In this document: positions 44,267-53,054 of the stretch, in pieces
How positions within the stretch are numbered: position 1 is the first letter of the stretch
Layout: each line of letters opens with the position of its first letter
Assembly: GCF_900129275.1 (NCBI RefSeq)
Contig: NZ_FQUX01000001.1
Location: 930,001-994,000 of the forward strand
From: Arenibacter palladensis
GTDB taxonomy: Bacteria; Bacteroidota; Bacteroidia; Flavobacteriales; Flavobacteriaceae
DNA: 64,000 nt
Direction: 5' to 3'
Notes under the pieces: generated by a model
Told to the model about the DNA's origin: nothing
Databases searched by the model: none
What the model saw: the letters and a program-made list of their open reading frames with translations, nothing else
Position numbers and translations under genes: made by a program

Positions 44267-44798
44267 CGCAAAAATTTAAAGGAATATCGTGGGGTTCCAA
44301 ATCCTCAATTTTTTCTTCTGCCCTAAAAAAGGAGAGCCCTACCTTAACAACATCGGGCCTGCACTTGTTCAGTAGAACATCATAGAATCCTTTGCCGTAA
44401 CCAACTCTATGACCCTTTTGGTCAAAAGCCATCAACGGTATAAAAACAACATCTATTTTTTCTGGGGGTACCTCAATGCCATCTACCGGTTCAGGGATGT
44501 TCCAGCGATTTTTCTTTATGGGCGTACTATCGGTAAGTAAATAATTGATAAGATTTTGGTCATCCACCATTTTCGGAAGTAGGATATTTTTATCCTTACC
44601 CTGTAAAATGGACATGATATAACTGGTGTCGACTTCCTTTTTCTCGGTTATGGAAAGGAATAGATGATAATAGGAATAATTCCAAATGGGTAATTGAAGC
44701 AGCCGGTTGGCTATCAATAAGCTTGAATCTGAAATGAATTGTGAAGTAAGATTTTCTCGGCGTTCGGAGTAGATTAAACGCAAATCTTTTTTCAACAT
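44238..44798 (-). CDS. 5-formyltetrahydrofolate cyclo-ligase
   Basis: A 186-residue enzyme that converts 5-formyl-THF to 5,10-methenyl-THF using ATP. The nucleotide-binding C-terminal signature is plain: IDVVFIPLMAFDQKGHRVGYGKGFYDVLL near residues 114-142. The N-terminal LKKDLRLIYSERRENLT and the NILLPKMV segment also match. The C-terminus is encoded antisense to the last codons of lspA. Confidence 0.9.
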   Translation of the reverse strand: MLKKDLRLIYSERRENLTSQFISDSSLLIANRLLQLPIWNYSYYHLFLSITEKKEVDTSYIMSILQGKDKNILLPKMVDDQNLINYLLTDSTPIKKNRWNIPEPVDGIEVPPEKIDVVFIPLMAFDQKGHRVGYGKGFYDVLLNKCRPDVVKVGLSFFRAEEKIEDLEPHDIPLNFCVTPDRIYSF

Positions 44799-44850
44799 AG
44801 GGGTTGGTTAAACTCGGGGCTTTTAGGGGGGCAGGGTTTAATTAGGAAAA

Positions 44851-44937
44851 CTATTCCTTAGAGGCCACTGCGTAATAAATTTTGAAAAAAAGCATAAGAA
44901 TTAAATATGTGCCCAAGGTTATTATATAGTTGTCCAT
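44851..44937 (-). CDS. Possible 28-residue membrane peptide
   Basis: An ATG-started frame encoding 28 residues with one hydrophobic helix (YIITLGTYLILMLFFKIYY) and charged ends (MDN..., ...ASKE), the build of a single-span small membrane protein. It lies downstream of a TATATTTA element (TAnnTTTG-like, minus strand) in an otherwise gene-free region. I do not recognise it, and conservation would have to decide whether it is real. Confidence 0.3.
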   Translation of the reverse strand: MDNYIITLGTYLILMLFFKIYYAVASKE

Positions 44938-45378
44938 GCGTTAAATATTTTTTGATTTTCTAAATATAAATAAAAAAACATAAAAAGCTCCATAAAGGGT
45001 ATCGTTTTATCGATGAAATACATCATTTTTAACAAATAATTTGGTTTTTAAATTATTTGTTAAGTGAATTTTATTGTTAAAGTTTGATAAATCGTTGTAA
45101 ATCAATATTTTATAAAATAGTGTACGATAACGTTAAATTTTGGTAACTGTGTAGTTAATCGATAATTTTTTTGGACTTATCGAATTTTATTGGATGGAAT
45201 GTTGGATTTAGACTAAGGGAAGTCCTACTTTTTACTTGAGGAATATAATTATAAAAATGGGAGGTTTCCATAATTTTACCGAGAGATCGCGGTAGCGGAG
45301 TTAAAAAACTATAATCTTTGTGTCCTTTGGGAAAAACACTGTAATTTTCCTTTTTAAAGAAAAAATTTATCTGAATAC
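44938..45378. other. AT-rich intergenic region upstream of uvrC
   Basis: 441 bp with no gene but several inverted repeats: a perfect 14-bp stem with 7-nt loop at 45029-45063, a 7-bp stem at 45159-45183, and a short hairpin near 45280-45300. It probably holds the uvrC promoter and structured non-coding sequence. Confidence 0.45.
45029..45063. repeat. 14-bp inverted repeat
   Basis: Arms 45029-45042 and 45050-45063 are perfect reverse complements around GGTTTTT. The arms are very AT-rich (TTAACAAATAATTT). It could be a regulator site or a weak terminator; it is not followed by a T run. Confidence 0.6.
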
Positions 45379-47166
45379 ATGTCCCATATACCTATAGAAG
45401 TACAGTTAAGTTCGCTTCCTACCAATCCCGGGGTATATCAGTTTTATGATGTGGAGGACAAGATTTTATATGTTGGCAAGGCTAAAAATTTAAAAAAAAG
45501 GGTTAGCTCCTATTTTAATAAAACGCACGAGCAAGGAAAGACCCGTGTTCTGGTAAAGAAAATTAGAAGTATTAAGCACATAGTGGTGCCAACGGAATCC
45601 GATGCGCTTTTGCTGGAGAATAATCTAATTAAAAAATACCGTCCTAGGTACAATGTTTTGCTTAAGGATGATAAAACTTTTCCATGGATTTGCATAAAAA
45701 ATGAAAAGTTTCCAAGAATCTTTCCCACCAGGAAATTTATCAAGGATGGATCCGAGTATTTTGGACCGTACACAAGCATGAAAACCATTCATACCTTGTT
45801 GGATCTGATAAAAAGTGTTTACCCTCTGCGGACCTGTAACTATGACCTTGCGCATGATAAAGTCGCTGCCGGGAAATATAAGGTCTGCCTGGAGTACCAT
45901 TTGGGAAATTGTAAGGGACCTTGTGAAGGGTATCAAACGGAGGAGGAATATAACCGGCAAATACAGGAGATCAGGGAAATTATAAAAGGTAATTTTAAGT
46001 CATCACTCCACTATTTTAAAAGTCGCATGAAATTGCTGGCCCAGGAGATGAAGTTTGAAGAGGCACAGCTTATAAAGGATAAGATAGAGGTTCTGGAAAA
46101 CTATCAGGTAAAGACCACCATTGTAAATCCTAAAATCAATAATGTGGATGTGTTTACTATAATTTCCGATGAGGCTTTTGCGTATGTGAATTTTCTGCAA
46201 TTGTCCCATGGCTCCATTATACGTTCCCATACTTTGGAAATCAAGAAGAAATTGGATGAAACGGATGAGGATTTACTCCAATTGGCAATTATCGAAATTA
46301 GGCAACGCTTCAATTCCCATTCAAAGGAGATTTACGTGCCGTTTGAGGTTACCTTGGAATCACACCTAAAGGTAGTAGTGCCTAAACTGGGAGATAAAAA
46401 AAAGATCTTGGAACTATCGGAACGCAACGCTAAATTCTTTAGGCAGGATAGGTTTAAGCAAATAAAGATCATTGACCCGGACAGGCATACCAACAGGATA
46501 ATGGGGCAAATGAAAATGGATTTGCGACTATCCATGGAACCGAGGCATATAGAGTGTTTTGATAATTCCAACATTCAGGGAAGCAATCCCGTGGCGGCCT
46601 GTGTTGTTTTTAAAGACGGAAAACCTTCAAAAAAGGAGTACCGCCATTATAATATTAAGACTGTAGAAGGTCCGGATGACTTTGCCTCTATGGAGGAAGT
46701 TGTTTTTAGACGTTATAAGCGACTTTTGGAAGAAGACCAGTCATTACCACAACTTATTGTTATTGATGGAGGTAAGGGTCAGCTGTCGTCTGCCCTTAAA
46801 AGTTTGGATGCCCTTGGGTTAAGAAGGAAGATAGCCATAATAGGTATCGCCAAAAGATTGGAGGAAATATACTTTCCGGAAGATCCTATTCCTTTATATT
46901 TGGATAAAAAGTCCGAATCGTTGAAGATAATTCAACAATTGCGAAATGAAGCCCATAGATTTGGCATTACCTTTCATAGAAACAAGAGAAGTAAGGCTGC
47001 CATTAATTCGGAACTGGAAAGTATTGAAGGGATAGGGAATAAAACCGTGGAAGAGTTGTTGAAAAACTATAAATCCGTAAAAAGAATAAAAGAGGCCAGT
47101 TTGGAGAATTTGGCCCAAACCATTGGAATGTCCAAAGCCAAGAAAATATATGAAACCTTTCATTAA
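45379..47166 (+). CDS. uvrC: Excinuclease ABC subunit C
   Basis: A 595-residue nucleotide-excision-repair nuclease that makes the dual incision with UvrA and UvrB. The N-terminal GIY-YIG domain is NPGVYQFYDVEDKILYVGKAKNLKKR (residues 15-40). A UVR motif (QEMKFEEAQLIKDKIEVLENY) is near 220-240. The RNase-H-like nuclease region has ECFDNSNIQGSNPVA and LIVIDGGKGQLSSA with catalytic Asp. Helix-hairpin-helix repeats close the protein (LESIEGIGNKTVEELLKNYKS). The patatin gene follows after 17 bp. Confidence 0.97.
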   Translation: MSHIPIEVQLSSLPTNPGVYQFYDVEDKILYVGKAKNLKKRVSSYFNKTHEQGKTRVLVKKIRSIKHIVVPTESDALLLENNLIKKYRPRYNVLLKDDKTFPWICIKNEKFPRIFPTRKFIKDGSEYFGPYTSMKTIHTLLDLIKSVYPLRTCNYDLAHDKVAAGKYKVCLEYHLGNCKGPCEGYQTEEEYNRQIQEIREIIKGNFKSSLHYFKSRMKLLAQEMKFEEAQLIKDKIEVLENYQVKTTIVNPKINNVDVFTIISDEAFAYVNFLQLSHGSIIRSHTLEIKKKLDETDEDLLQLAIIEIRQRFNSHSKEIYVPFEVTLESHLKVVVPKLGDKKKILELSERNAKFFRQDRFKQIKIIDPDRHTNRIMGQMKMDLRLSMEPRHIECFDNSNIQGSNPVAACVVFKDGKPSKKEYRHYNIKTVEGPDDFASMEEVVFRRYKRLLEEDQSLPQLIVIDGGKGQLSSALKSLDALGLRRKIAIIGIAKRLEEIYFPEDPIPLYLDKKSESLKIIQQLRNEAHRFGITFHRNKRSKAAINSELESIEGIGNKTVEELLKNYKSVKRIKEASLENLAQTIGMSKAKKIYETFH

Positions 47167-47183
47167 ACCACCATATTAACTGT

Positions 47184-49439
47184 ATGCTAAAGTCGCTTCT
47201 TATATATTGTGTGTTAATTTTTCCGCTGTTTATCCTTTCTCAGGAACCTTTGGAAAATAAGGATATAAAAGTTGGGCTGGTGTTGAGTGGGGGCGGTGCT
47301 AAAGGGTTGGCGCATATTGGTGCCCTTAAAGTTATTGAAGAGGCCGGGGTTAAAATAGACTATATAACAGGAACCAGTATGGGGGCCATTGTTGGGGCGC
47401 TCTACGCTTCGGGTTATTCTGCAAAGGAATTGGATTCCATATTTAAAAGTACCGATTTCGAGTCGTTGATTCAGGACAATGTACCTAGAAGCGCCAAAAC
47501 ATTTTATGAGAAGGAAGATTCGGAAAGATACGCCCTAACGCTCCCGTTCAACAAGTTTAAAATTTCAATTCCCCAAGCCATTTCTGGAGGTCAAAGTATA
47601 TACAACGAGTTCGTTAGGTTGCTGTTCCATGTTAAGGATGTTGAGGATTTTAGTAAACTTCCAATCCCTTTCTTATGTGTTGCCACGGATGTGGAAACTG
47701 GAGATCAGGTATTGTTGGACAAAGGCTATTTGCCAGAGGCAATTCTAGCTAGTGGTACGTTTCCCTCTCTTTTTAGACCCGTAGAAATCAATGGAAGAGT
47801 GTTGATTGACGGGGGTGTGGTAAATAATTATCCCATAGGCGAATTAAAGAAGATGGGTGCCGATGTGGTCATAGGTGTGGATGTACAGCATGGGCTGTCC
47901 GATAGGGAATCCTTGTTGAGTGCTACGGAAATACTGCTGCAGATCAATAATTACAGAACGGTAAGGGATATGCAAAAGAAATCGGCCCAAACGGACATAT
48001 ATATCACCCCGGATATCAAGGATTACTCCGTGATAGATTTTGACATGGGTAAAGTAATCATTGATAGGGGCGAGGAAGCAGCTAAACTGCATTTGGCGGA
48101 ATTGTATAAAATTGCCAAAGACCCCAATATGAAGAGGCAAAAAATAATTGCTGCAGGGATAAATGATACGCTTTTGGTCAATGAATTGACCATACAAGGG
48201 AATTATAATTATTCCAGGGCCTACATCAAGGGTAAATTAAGATTTAACGTAGATGATAAAATAACCTTTAAAAAACTGCAGCAGGGGATCAACAATTTGT
48301 CTGCCACAGGAAACTTTAGGTCCATTAAATACGAATTGCTCAATAATGGGGAAGGGGTGGAGCTGCTTTTGAACGTTAAGGAAAACCCTGATAAGATGTT
48401 CATTCGTCTAGGGGTTCATTTTGATGATCTTTATAAAAGTGCGGGAATAGTAAATCTTACGAGGAAAAATGTTTTAATGGATGATGATGTAGCCTCGGTA
48501 GATTTTATCATTGGGGATAATCTCAGGTACAATTTGGAATATTATGTGGACAAAGGCTTTTATTGGAGTTTTGGGATAAATTCCAGGTTCGACGATTTTA
48601 ACAAGGAGATAGATTTCGATCTGATAAAATCCAATTTTGATGTCGATAATAGTTCCAATATTCGAAAAATAAACCTAAGTGCCTCGGATCTGACCAATCA
48701 AGTGTATTTACAAACGGTAATAGAAGAAGAGTTTGCCTTTACCATTGGATTGGAACATAAATTACTTAAATATAGCACCAAAACATTGGGGCAGGTAGAT
48801 ACCACTAGCACTTCTACAACAGCCAATAAGAGAACCTATTTTGAAAAAAGTAATTATTATAGCACCTATGGGCAGCTTACCTTTGACACCTATGATGATG
48901 TTTACTTTCCTACCAAAGGGCTGTTCTTTGACGGGGACTTTCATTTTTATGTCCTATCATCGGATTTTAATGATAATTTCAAGGAGTTTTCAATAGGCAA
49001 GGCAAGGATGGGAGGAGCATTTTCCTTGGCCAGAAACATATATCTTAACCTGGAAACTGAAGGTGGTTTTAAATGGGGTATATCCCCAATTACCTCCCTC
49101 GATTTTATATTGGGGGGATATGGCAACCATTTAGTGAATAATGTAGTCCCTTTTTATGGTTACGATTTTTTAAGTTTGGTAGGGAACAGCTATGTAAAGG
49201 CATATGGCAGACTGGATTTTGAATTTGTGCCCAAGAACCACATATTAATGGCAGCAAACGTAGCCAATGTAGGCGATGACCTTTTTAGAACCGCAGATTG
49301 GTTCAAAGCTCCCGAATTTTCGGGCTATGCACTGGGCTATGGCTTCGAATCCTTTATAGGCCCTATTCAAGTGATTTATTCCTATTCCCCCCAAATTAAG
49401 GAAAACCACTTCTTTTTTAGTATTGGGTATTGGTTTTAG
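47184..49439 (+). CDS. Patatin-like phospholipase with POTRA and beta-barrel
   Basis: A 751-residue outer-membrane protein with signal peptide to about residue 20. The patatin domain (27-310) has the oxyanion motif SGGGAKGLAHIG, the nucleophile Ser65 in GTSMG, and Asp209 in IDGGVVNN. A POTRA-like domain (~335-415) and a BamA/TpsB-like barrel follow, ending in FFFSIGYWF with the terminal aromatic. This matches the PlpD-type two-module architecture (type Vd secretion or surface phospholipase). It is probably co-transcribed with uvrC. Confidence 0.93.
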   Translation: MLKSLLIYCVLIFPLFILSQEPLENKDIKVGLVLSGGGAKGLAHIGALKVIEEAGVKIDYITGTSMGAIVGALYASGYSAKELDSIFKSTDFESLIQDNVPRSAKTFYEKEDSERYALTLPFNKFKISIPQAISGGQSIYNEFVRLLFHVKDVEDFSKLPIPFLCVATDVETGDQVLLDKGYLPEAILASGTFPSLFRPVEINGRVLIDGGVVNNYPIGELKKMGADVVIGVDVQHGLSDRESLLSATEILLQINNYRTVRDMQKKSAQTDIYITPDIKDYSVIDFDMGKVIIDRGEEAAKLHLAELYKIAKDPNMKRQKIIAAGINDTLLVNELTIQGNYNYSRAYIKGKLRFNVDDKITFKKLQQGINNLSATGNFRSIKYELLNNGEGVELLLNVKENPDKMFIRLGVHFDDLYKSAGIVNLTRKNVLMDDDVASVDFIIGDNLRYNLEYYVDKGFYWSFGINSRFDDFNKEIDFDLIKSNFDVDNSSNIRKINLSASDLTNQVYLQTVIEEEFAFTIGLEHKLLKYSTKTLGQVDTTSTSTTANKRTYFEKSNYYSTYGQLTFDTYDDVYFPTKGLFFDGDFHFYVLSSDFNDNFKEFSIGKARMGGAFSLARNIYLNLETEGGFKWGISPITSLDFILGGYGNHLVNNVVPFYGYDFLSLVGNSYVKAYGRLDFEFVPKNHILMAANVANVGDDLFRTADWFKAPEFSGYALGYGFESFIGPIQVIYSYSPQIKENHFFFSIGYWF

Positions 49440-49688
49440 GGGGTGTCTTTTGAAATCAAAAGGTAAGCTCTTAACACTTTAAGCCAACAATTATTCCGAT
49501 ATTTGTTAAACAGGATTTTGATCATGCTACAATTTAGGATTGATATTACGGCCCATCTTAGGGCCATGTGGTGATTTAAGGCGATTTGGAAGTAGTCCAA
49601 GTTTTATTTTCTGCTTATTGGGCTACCTTCTGCTACTGGCTAAGGACTTGGCTAATTATGTATTAAATCAATTCAAAAATCTATTACT

Positions 49689-50831
49689 ATGGCAACTACC
49701 GATAAAACCTCTTTAAAATTAACAAAGGAAAATCTGGATGCTCAGGATTTTTTACCTCTGCTTGGCACCGATTATGTAGAACTGTATGTGGGCAATGCTA
49801 AACAAGCCGCATATTACTACATGGCTGCATGGGGATTTCAACCCGTGGCATATGCGGGACTGGAAACAGGGTTAAAAGATAGAGTTTCCTATGTGGTACA
49901 ACAGGACAAGATTAGACTGGTATTGACTTCACCATTAAAGTCGGGTGGGGATATCAATAGGCATATAGATGCCCATGGCGATGGGGTAAAGGTAATTGCA
50001 TTGTGGGTAGACGATGCTAGGGAGAGTTATGTGGAAACAATGAAGCGGGGGGCCGAAAGCTACTTTGAGCCCAGGGCAAAAAGGGATAAGGACGGGGAAG
50101 TGGTCACCTCCGGTATCCATACCTATGGAGAAACGGTGCATGTTTTTGTGGAACGCAAGAATTATAAGGGGGCATTTATGCCAGGGTTTAGGCCATGGAA
50201 TCCTTTTTATAAACCAACGGATGTTGGATTGAAGTATATAGACCACATTGTAGGCAATGTAGGATGGAACGAAATGAACAAATGGTGCCAGTTCTACGCT
50301 AAAGTAATGGGGTTTGCCCAATTGGTCTCCTTTGATGATAAGGATATATCAACGGAATACACGGCGCTAATGAGCAAGGTAATGAGTAATGGGAACGGCA
50401 GAATTAAATTCCCGATCAATGAGCCCGCAGATGGGAAAAAGAAATCACAAATTGAGGAGTACATAGAATTTTATAACGGTGCAGGGGTGCAGCATATGGC
50501 ATTGGCGACCGACAATATTATTGAAACGGTTAGCGCTCTAAAAAATAGGGGGGTGGAGTTTCTTAACGTCCCTTCCAGTTATTATGAGGATGTATTGGAT
50601 AGGGTAGGTACTATAGACGAGGATTTGGTTCCTCTAAGTGAGCTGGGAATACTAATAGACAGGGATGATGAGGGGTATTTGCTCCAAATTTTTACAAAAC
50701 CTATTTTGGACAGGCCTACCATGTTCATTGAAATAATCCAGAGGAAGGGCGCAAAATCTTTTGGGAAGGGAAATTTTAAGGCGTTGTTCGAGGCTATAGA
50801 GCGGGAACAAGAGTCACGAGGAACCTTATAA
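49689..50831 (+). CDS. hppD: 4-Hydroxyphenylpyruvate dioxygenase
   Basis: A 380-residue non-haem iron enzyme that converts 4-hydroxyphenylpyruvate to homogentisate in tyrosine breakdown. Two vicinal-oxygen-chelate domains are visible. The three iron ligands fall in the expected places: His186 (DHIVGNV), His269 (QHMALATDN) and Glu348 (MFIEIIQRKG). C-terminal KGNFKALFEAIEREQ is standard. The next steps of the pathway (homogentisate dioxygenase and others) are not in the window. Tryptophan dioxygenase lies 1.3 kb downstream. Confidence 0.97.
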   Translation: MATTDKTSLKLTKENLDAQDFLPLLGTDYVELYVGNAKQAAYYYMAAWGFQPVAYAGLETGLKDRVSYVVQQDKIRLVLTSPLKSGGDINRHIDAHGDGVKVIALWVDDARESYVETMKRGAESYFEPRAKRDKDGEVVTSGIHTYGETVHVFVERKNYKGAFMPGFRPWNPFYKPTDVGLKYIDHIVGNVGWNEMNKWCQFYAKVMGFAQLVSFDDKDISTEYTALMSKVMSNGNGRIKFPINEPADGKKKSQIEEYIEFYNGAGVQHMALATDNIIETVSALKNRGVEFLNVPSSYYEDVLDRVGTIDEDLVPLSELGILIDRDDEGYLLQIFTKPILDRPTMFIEIIQRKGAKSFGKGNFKALFEAIEREQESRGTL

Positions 50832-50940
50832 TAAGGGTCCTTTTCTTAACTTTTTGCCAATTTTGGGTGCCTTATTATTAAATTGTGTTAATAGAATCGT
50901 TAAAGTAAGTTAAATCCTATTTTTAAAGCGAATCTTGTAT

Positions 50941-51054
50941 TAAATTTGTCCTCGTAAGGGGTGGTTCCCTTACAACTTTAAGTATTGGTTTTTCATAATT
51001 TAAAGTTTGGTTGGTTATTTAGGAAAAGCCCAGTTTTACGACTGGGCTTTTTTT
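50941..51054 (+). ncRNA. Candidate small RNA with own promoter and terminator
   Basis: A TAAATTTG -7 element (50941-50948) predicts a start near 50952. Three successive stem-loops follow: GTAAGGG/CCCTTAC (50954-50960 with 50967-50973), AACTTTAA/TTAAAGTT (50974-50981 with 51000-51007), and an 11-bp terminator stem (51024-51034 with 51041-51051) with T run. The transcript would be about 100 nt. It contains no plausible ORF and starts 120 bp after hppD. Alternatively it could be part of a long hppD 3' region or the leader of the next gene, but the terminator argues against the latter. Confidence 0.5.
51024..51054 (+). terminator. Rho-independent terminator
   Basis: Perfect 11-bp GC-containing stem (51024-51034 with 51041-51051), TTTACG loop, and a T run to 51054. 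Confidence 0.88.
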
Positions 51055-51150
51055 GTGGGCAAAATTTTGGAACAAATTTTGTTTAACTAATATCAAATAA
51101 AAGAAAAGTAAAATCGTTTTTATTAATTTTACAGAAGTAATAAGGTGTTA

Positions 51151-51202
51151 CATAGGCTATTGCAATTTATGGCCTTGGCCATCACATTCAAGATCGCCTA
51201 TG
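51151..51202 (+). promoter_or_regulatory. Nested inverted repeats in the DUF3108 leader
   Basis: Outer arms CATAGGC (51151-51157) and GCCTATG (51196-51202) enclose an inner ATGGCC-TT-GGCCAT hairpin (51169-51182). They lie 57 bp before the start codon. Possible RNA leader structure or regulator site. Confidence 0.35.
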
Positions 51203-51258
51203 CATTGGATAGGTAGAAAGTACATTTATGCCTGCTGTAATTAGATGAATTTAAACAG

Positions 51259-52086
51259 ATGAAAAAGATTTGCATTGTACTGGTTTTAATTTTTGGATTT
51301 ACTATCAATTCCCAAGTTCAACAACTGGAAAATGATGGCGACTTTCATTTGCCTGAAAATACAGAAAATACATCGGCTTTTAAAATTGGGGAATGGTTGA
51401 AGTTTAGGATTCATTATGGATTCCTAAATGCCAGTTATGCCACCTTACAGGTAAAATCGCATGAGTTGGACGGTGTTCCGGTCTATCATGTGGTAGGGAA
51501 CGGTAAGACTACCGGTTTTGCCAGTATATTTTTTAAGGTGGATGACACTTATGAGAGCTTTTTTGACAAAAAGGATGGTAAGCCCTATAAATTTATTAGA
51601 AAAATTGATGAAGGCGGATATACCAAGGATATTGAGGTGAATTTTGACCACGAGAAGGATATTGCGGTATTAAACGATAAAAAAAAGGATAAAAAGTTTA
51701 ATTTTACCATTCAAGAGGGTATTCAGGATTTGGTTTCGGCCTTTTATTTTCTCCGTAACAACTATAAAGTAGAAGAGTTGGTAGAGGGGGAGTCCATAGA
51801 ATTGGATCTTTTGTACGATGATGACGGGGTTTTTAAGTTTAAACTTAAATACTTGGGCAAGGAGGTTTTAAGAACAAAGTACGGGAAGGTCGAATGTTTA
51901 AAATTTAGGCCCTATGTACAATCCGGACGGGTTTTCAAGGAACAGGAAAGTTTGTCCCTTTGGGTGTCCAATGACAATAATAGGATCCCTATTAGGATAC
52001 AGGCAGAATTGAGTGTTGGGTCTATAAAGGCAGATTTGGACGGATACAACGGACTCAAACATCAATTTAAAATAATAATGGATTAA
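51259..52086 (+). CDS. DUF3108 exported protein
   Basis: A 275-residue secreted protein with a signal peptide to about residue 18 (FTINSQ). The DUF3108 domain (residues ~40-265) shows FKIGEWLKFRIHYGFLNASYATLQV at its start, VDDTYESFFDKKDGKPYKFIRKIDEGGY in the middle and YGKVECLKFRPYVQSGRVFKEQESLSLWVSNDNNRIPIRI near the end. It is a large beta-structure of unknown function common in Bacteroidota. The tryptophan dioxygenase gene starts 1 bp after its stop. Confidence 0.85.
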   Translation: MKKICIVLVLIFGFTINSQVQQLENDGDFHLPENTENTSAFKIGEWLKFRIHYGFLNASYATLQVKSHELDGVPVYHVVGNGKTTGFASIFFKVDDTYESFFDKKDGKPYKFIRKIDEGGYTKDIEVNFDHEKDIAVLNDKKKDKKFNFTIQEGIQDLVSAFYFLRNNYKVEELVEGESIELDLLYDDDGVFKFKLKYLGKEVLRTKYGKVECLKFRPYVQSGRVFKEQESLSLWVSNDNNRIPIRIQAELSVGSIKADLDGYNGLKHQFKIIMD

Positions 52087-52087
52087 A

Positions 52088-53047
52088 ATGAATAAAGAGC
52101 ATATTGATTCCCAGATTTCCAAACTAGAAGAAAAATACAAGGATTCTGGACAAGACTTAAGCTCTTATTTGGACGGTCTATTATATCAGCGATATCTTAC
52201 TTATTGGGATTATATCCATCTGGATACTTTGCTAAGTATCCAAGTGCCCAGAACACATTTTCCGGACGAGGAGATCTTTATAATGTACCATCAGATAACC
52301 GAATTGTACTTTAAGCTTATCCTGCACGAACAAAAGCAAATTGTAGACGATAAGACCCAGGATGTTGACTTTTTTATCGAGAAGGCAGATCGGATCAATA
52401 GTTACTACAAGGTGTTGATATCTTCCTTCAGTGTTATGATAAAAGGTATGCAGCGGGAACAATTTATGCAGTACAGAATGGCGCTGCTTCCGGCCAGTGG
52501 ATTCCAATCCGCCCAATACAGAATGATAGAGCTTTATGCTACCCCTATGGAGAATCTTGTGCATTTCTCAGAAAGGGATAATTTTTCCTCAAAAAATTCT
52601 ATTGAGGAATTGTACGAGCATATTTATTGGAAAAAAGGGGCTACCGATGTGGTTACAGGTGAGAAAACTTTGACCTTAAAGCAATTCGAATATCGTTACA
52701 CACCCAGGCTGATACGTATAGCCAATGAGGTGAAGAACAGTACTATATATCATAAATACCAGCAGTTACCGCAAAAAAGTAAGGATAATAAAACCTTGGT
52801 TGAAGCGTTAAAAGCTTTAGACGTTAATGCCAACATAAATTGGCCACTAATGCACATGGGGTCGGCATATCGTTATTTGACCAAAGACAATGCGCAAATT
52901 GATGCCACTGGCGGAACAAATTGGAAGGAATATTTGCCACCAAGTTTCCAGAAAGTTGTATTTTTTCCAGAATTGTATACAAAACAAGAGTTAAATAATT
53001 GGGGAAAACAATGGGTAGACCATATCTTTAACCCAGAAAAAGTATAG
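52088..53047 (+). CDS. kynA: Tryptophan 2,3-dioxygenase
   Basis: A 319-residue haem enzyme that converts L-tryptophan to N-formylkynurenine. Diagnostic segments are YHQITELYFKLILHEQ near residue 75 (substrate-binding Tyr and Arg region), QREQFMQYRMALLPASGFQSAQYRMIEL near 125-150, and HMGSAYRYL, typical of the haem-proximal region, near 257. The rest of the kynurenine pathway is not visible. It is tightly packed between the DUF3108 and M23 genes (1 and 7 bp gaps). Confidence 0.95.
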   Translation: MNKEHIDSQISKLEEKYKDSGQDLSSYLDGLLYQRYLTYWDYIHLDTLLSIQVPRTHFPDEEIFIMYHQITELYFKLILHEQKQIVDDKTQDVDFFIEKADRINSYYKVLISSFSVMIKGMQREQFMQYRMALLPASGFQSAQYRMIELYATPMENLVHFSERDNFSSKNSIEELYEHIYWKKGATDVVTGEKTLTLKQFEYRYTPRLIRIANEVKNSTIYHKYQQLPQKSKDNKTLVEALKALDVNANINWPLMHMGSAYRYLTKDNAQIDATGGTNWKEYLPPSFQKVVFFPELYTKQELNNWGKQWVDHIFNPEKV

Positions 53048-53054
53048 AATAACA

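Larger units (their letters stand above)
50832..51258. other. Intergenic region with candidate small RNA and leader structure
   Basis: 427 bp without a protein gene. It holds a three-hairpin candidate RNA (50941-51054) and, nearer the DUF3108 gene, nested inverted repeats (51151-51202). Confidence 0.6.

Noticed and set aside
45281-45310. Possible tRNA-like fold near the GC-rich patch before uvrC
   Set aside because: Only a 5-bp stem is present. There is no acceptor stem, T-loop or anticodon arm.
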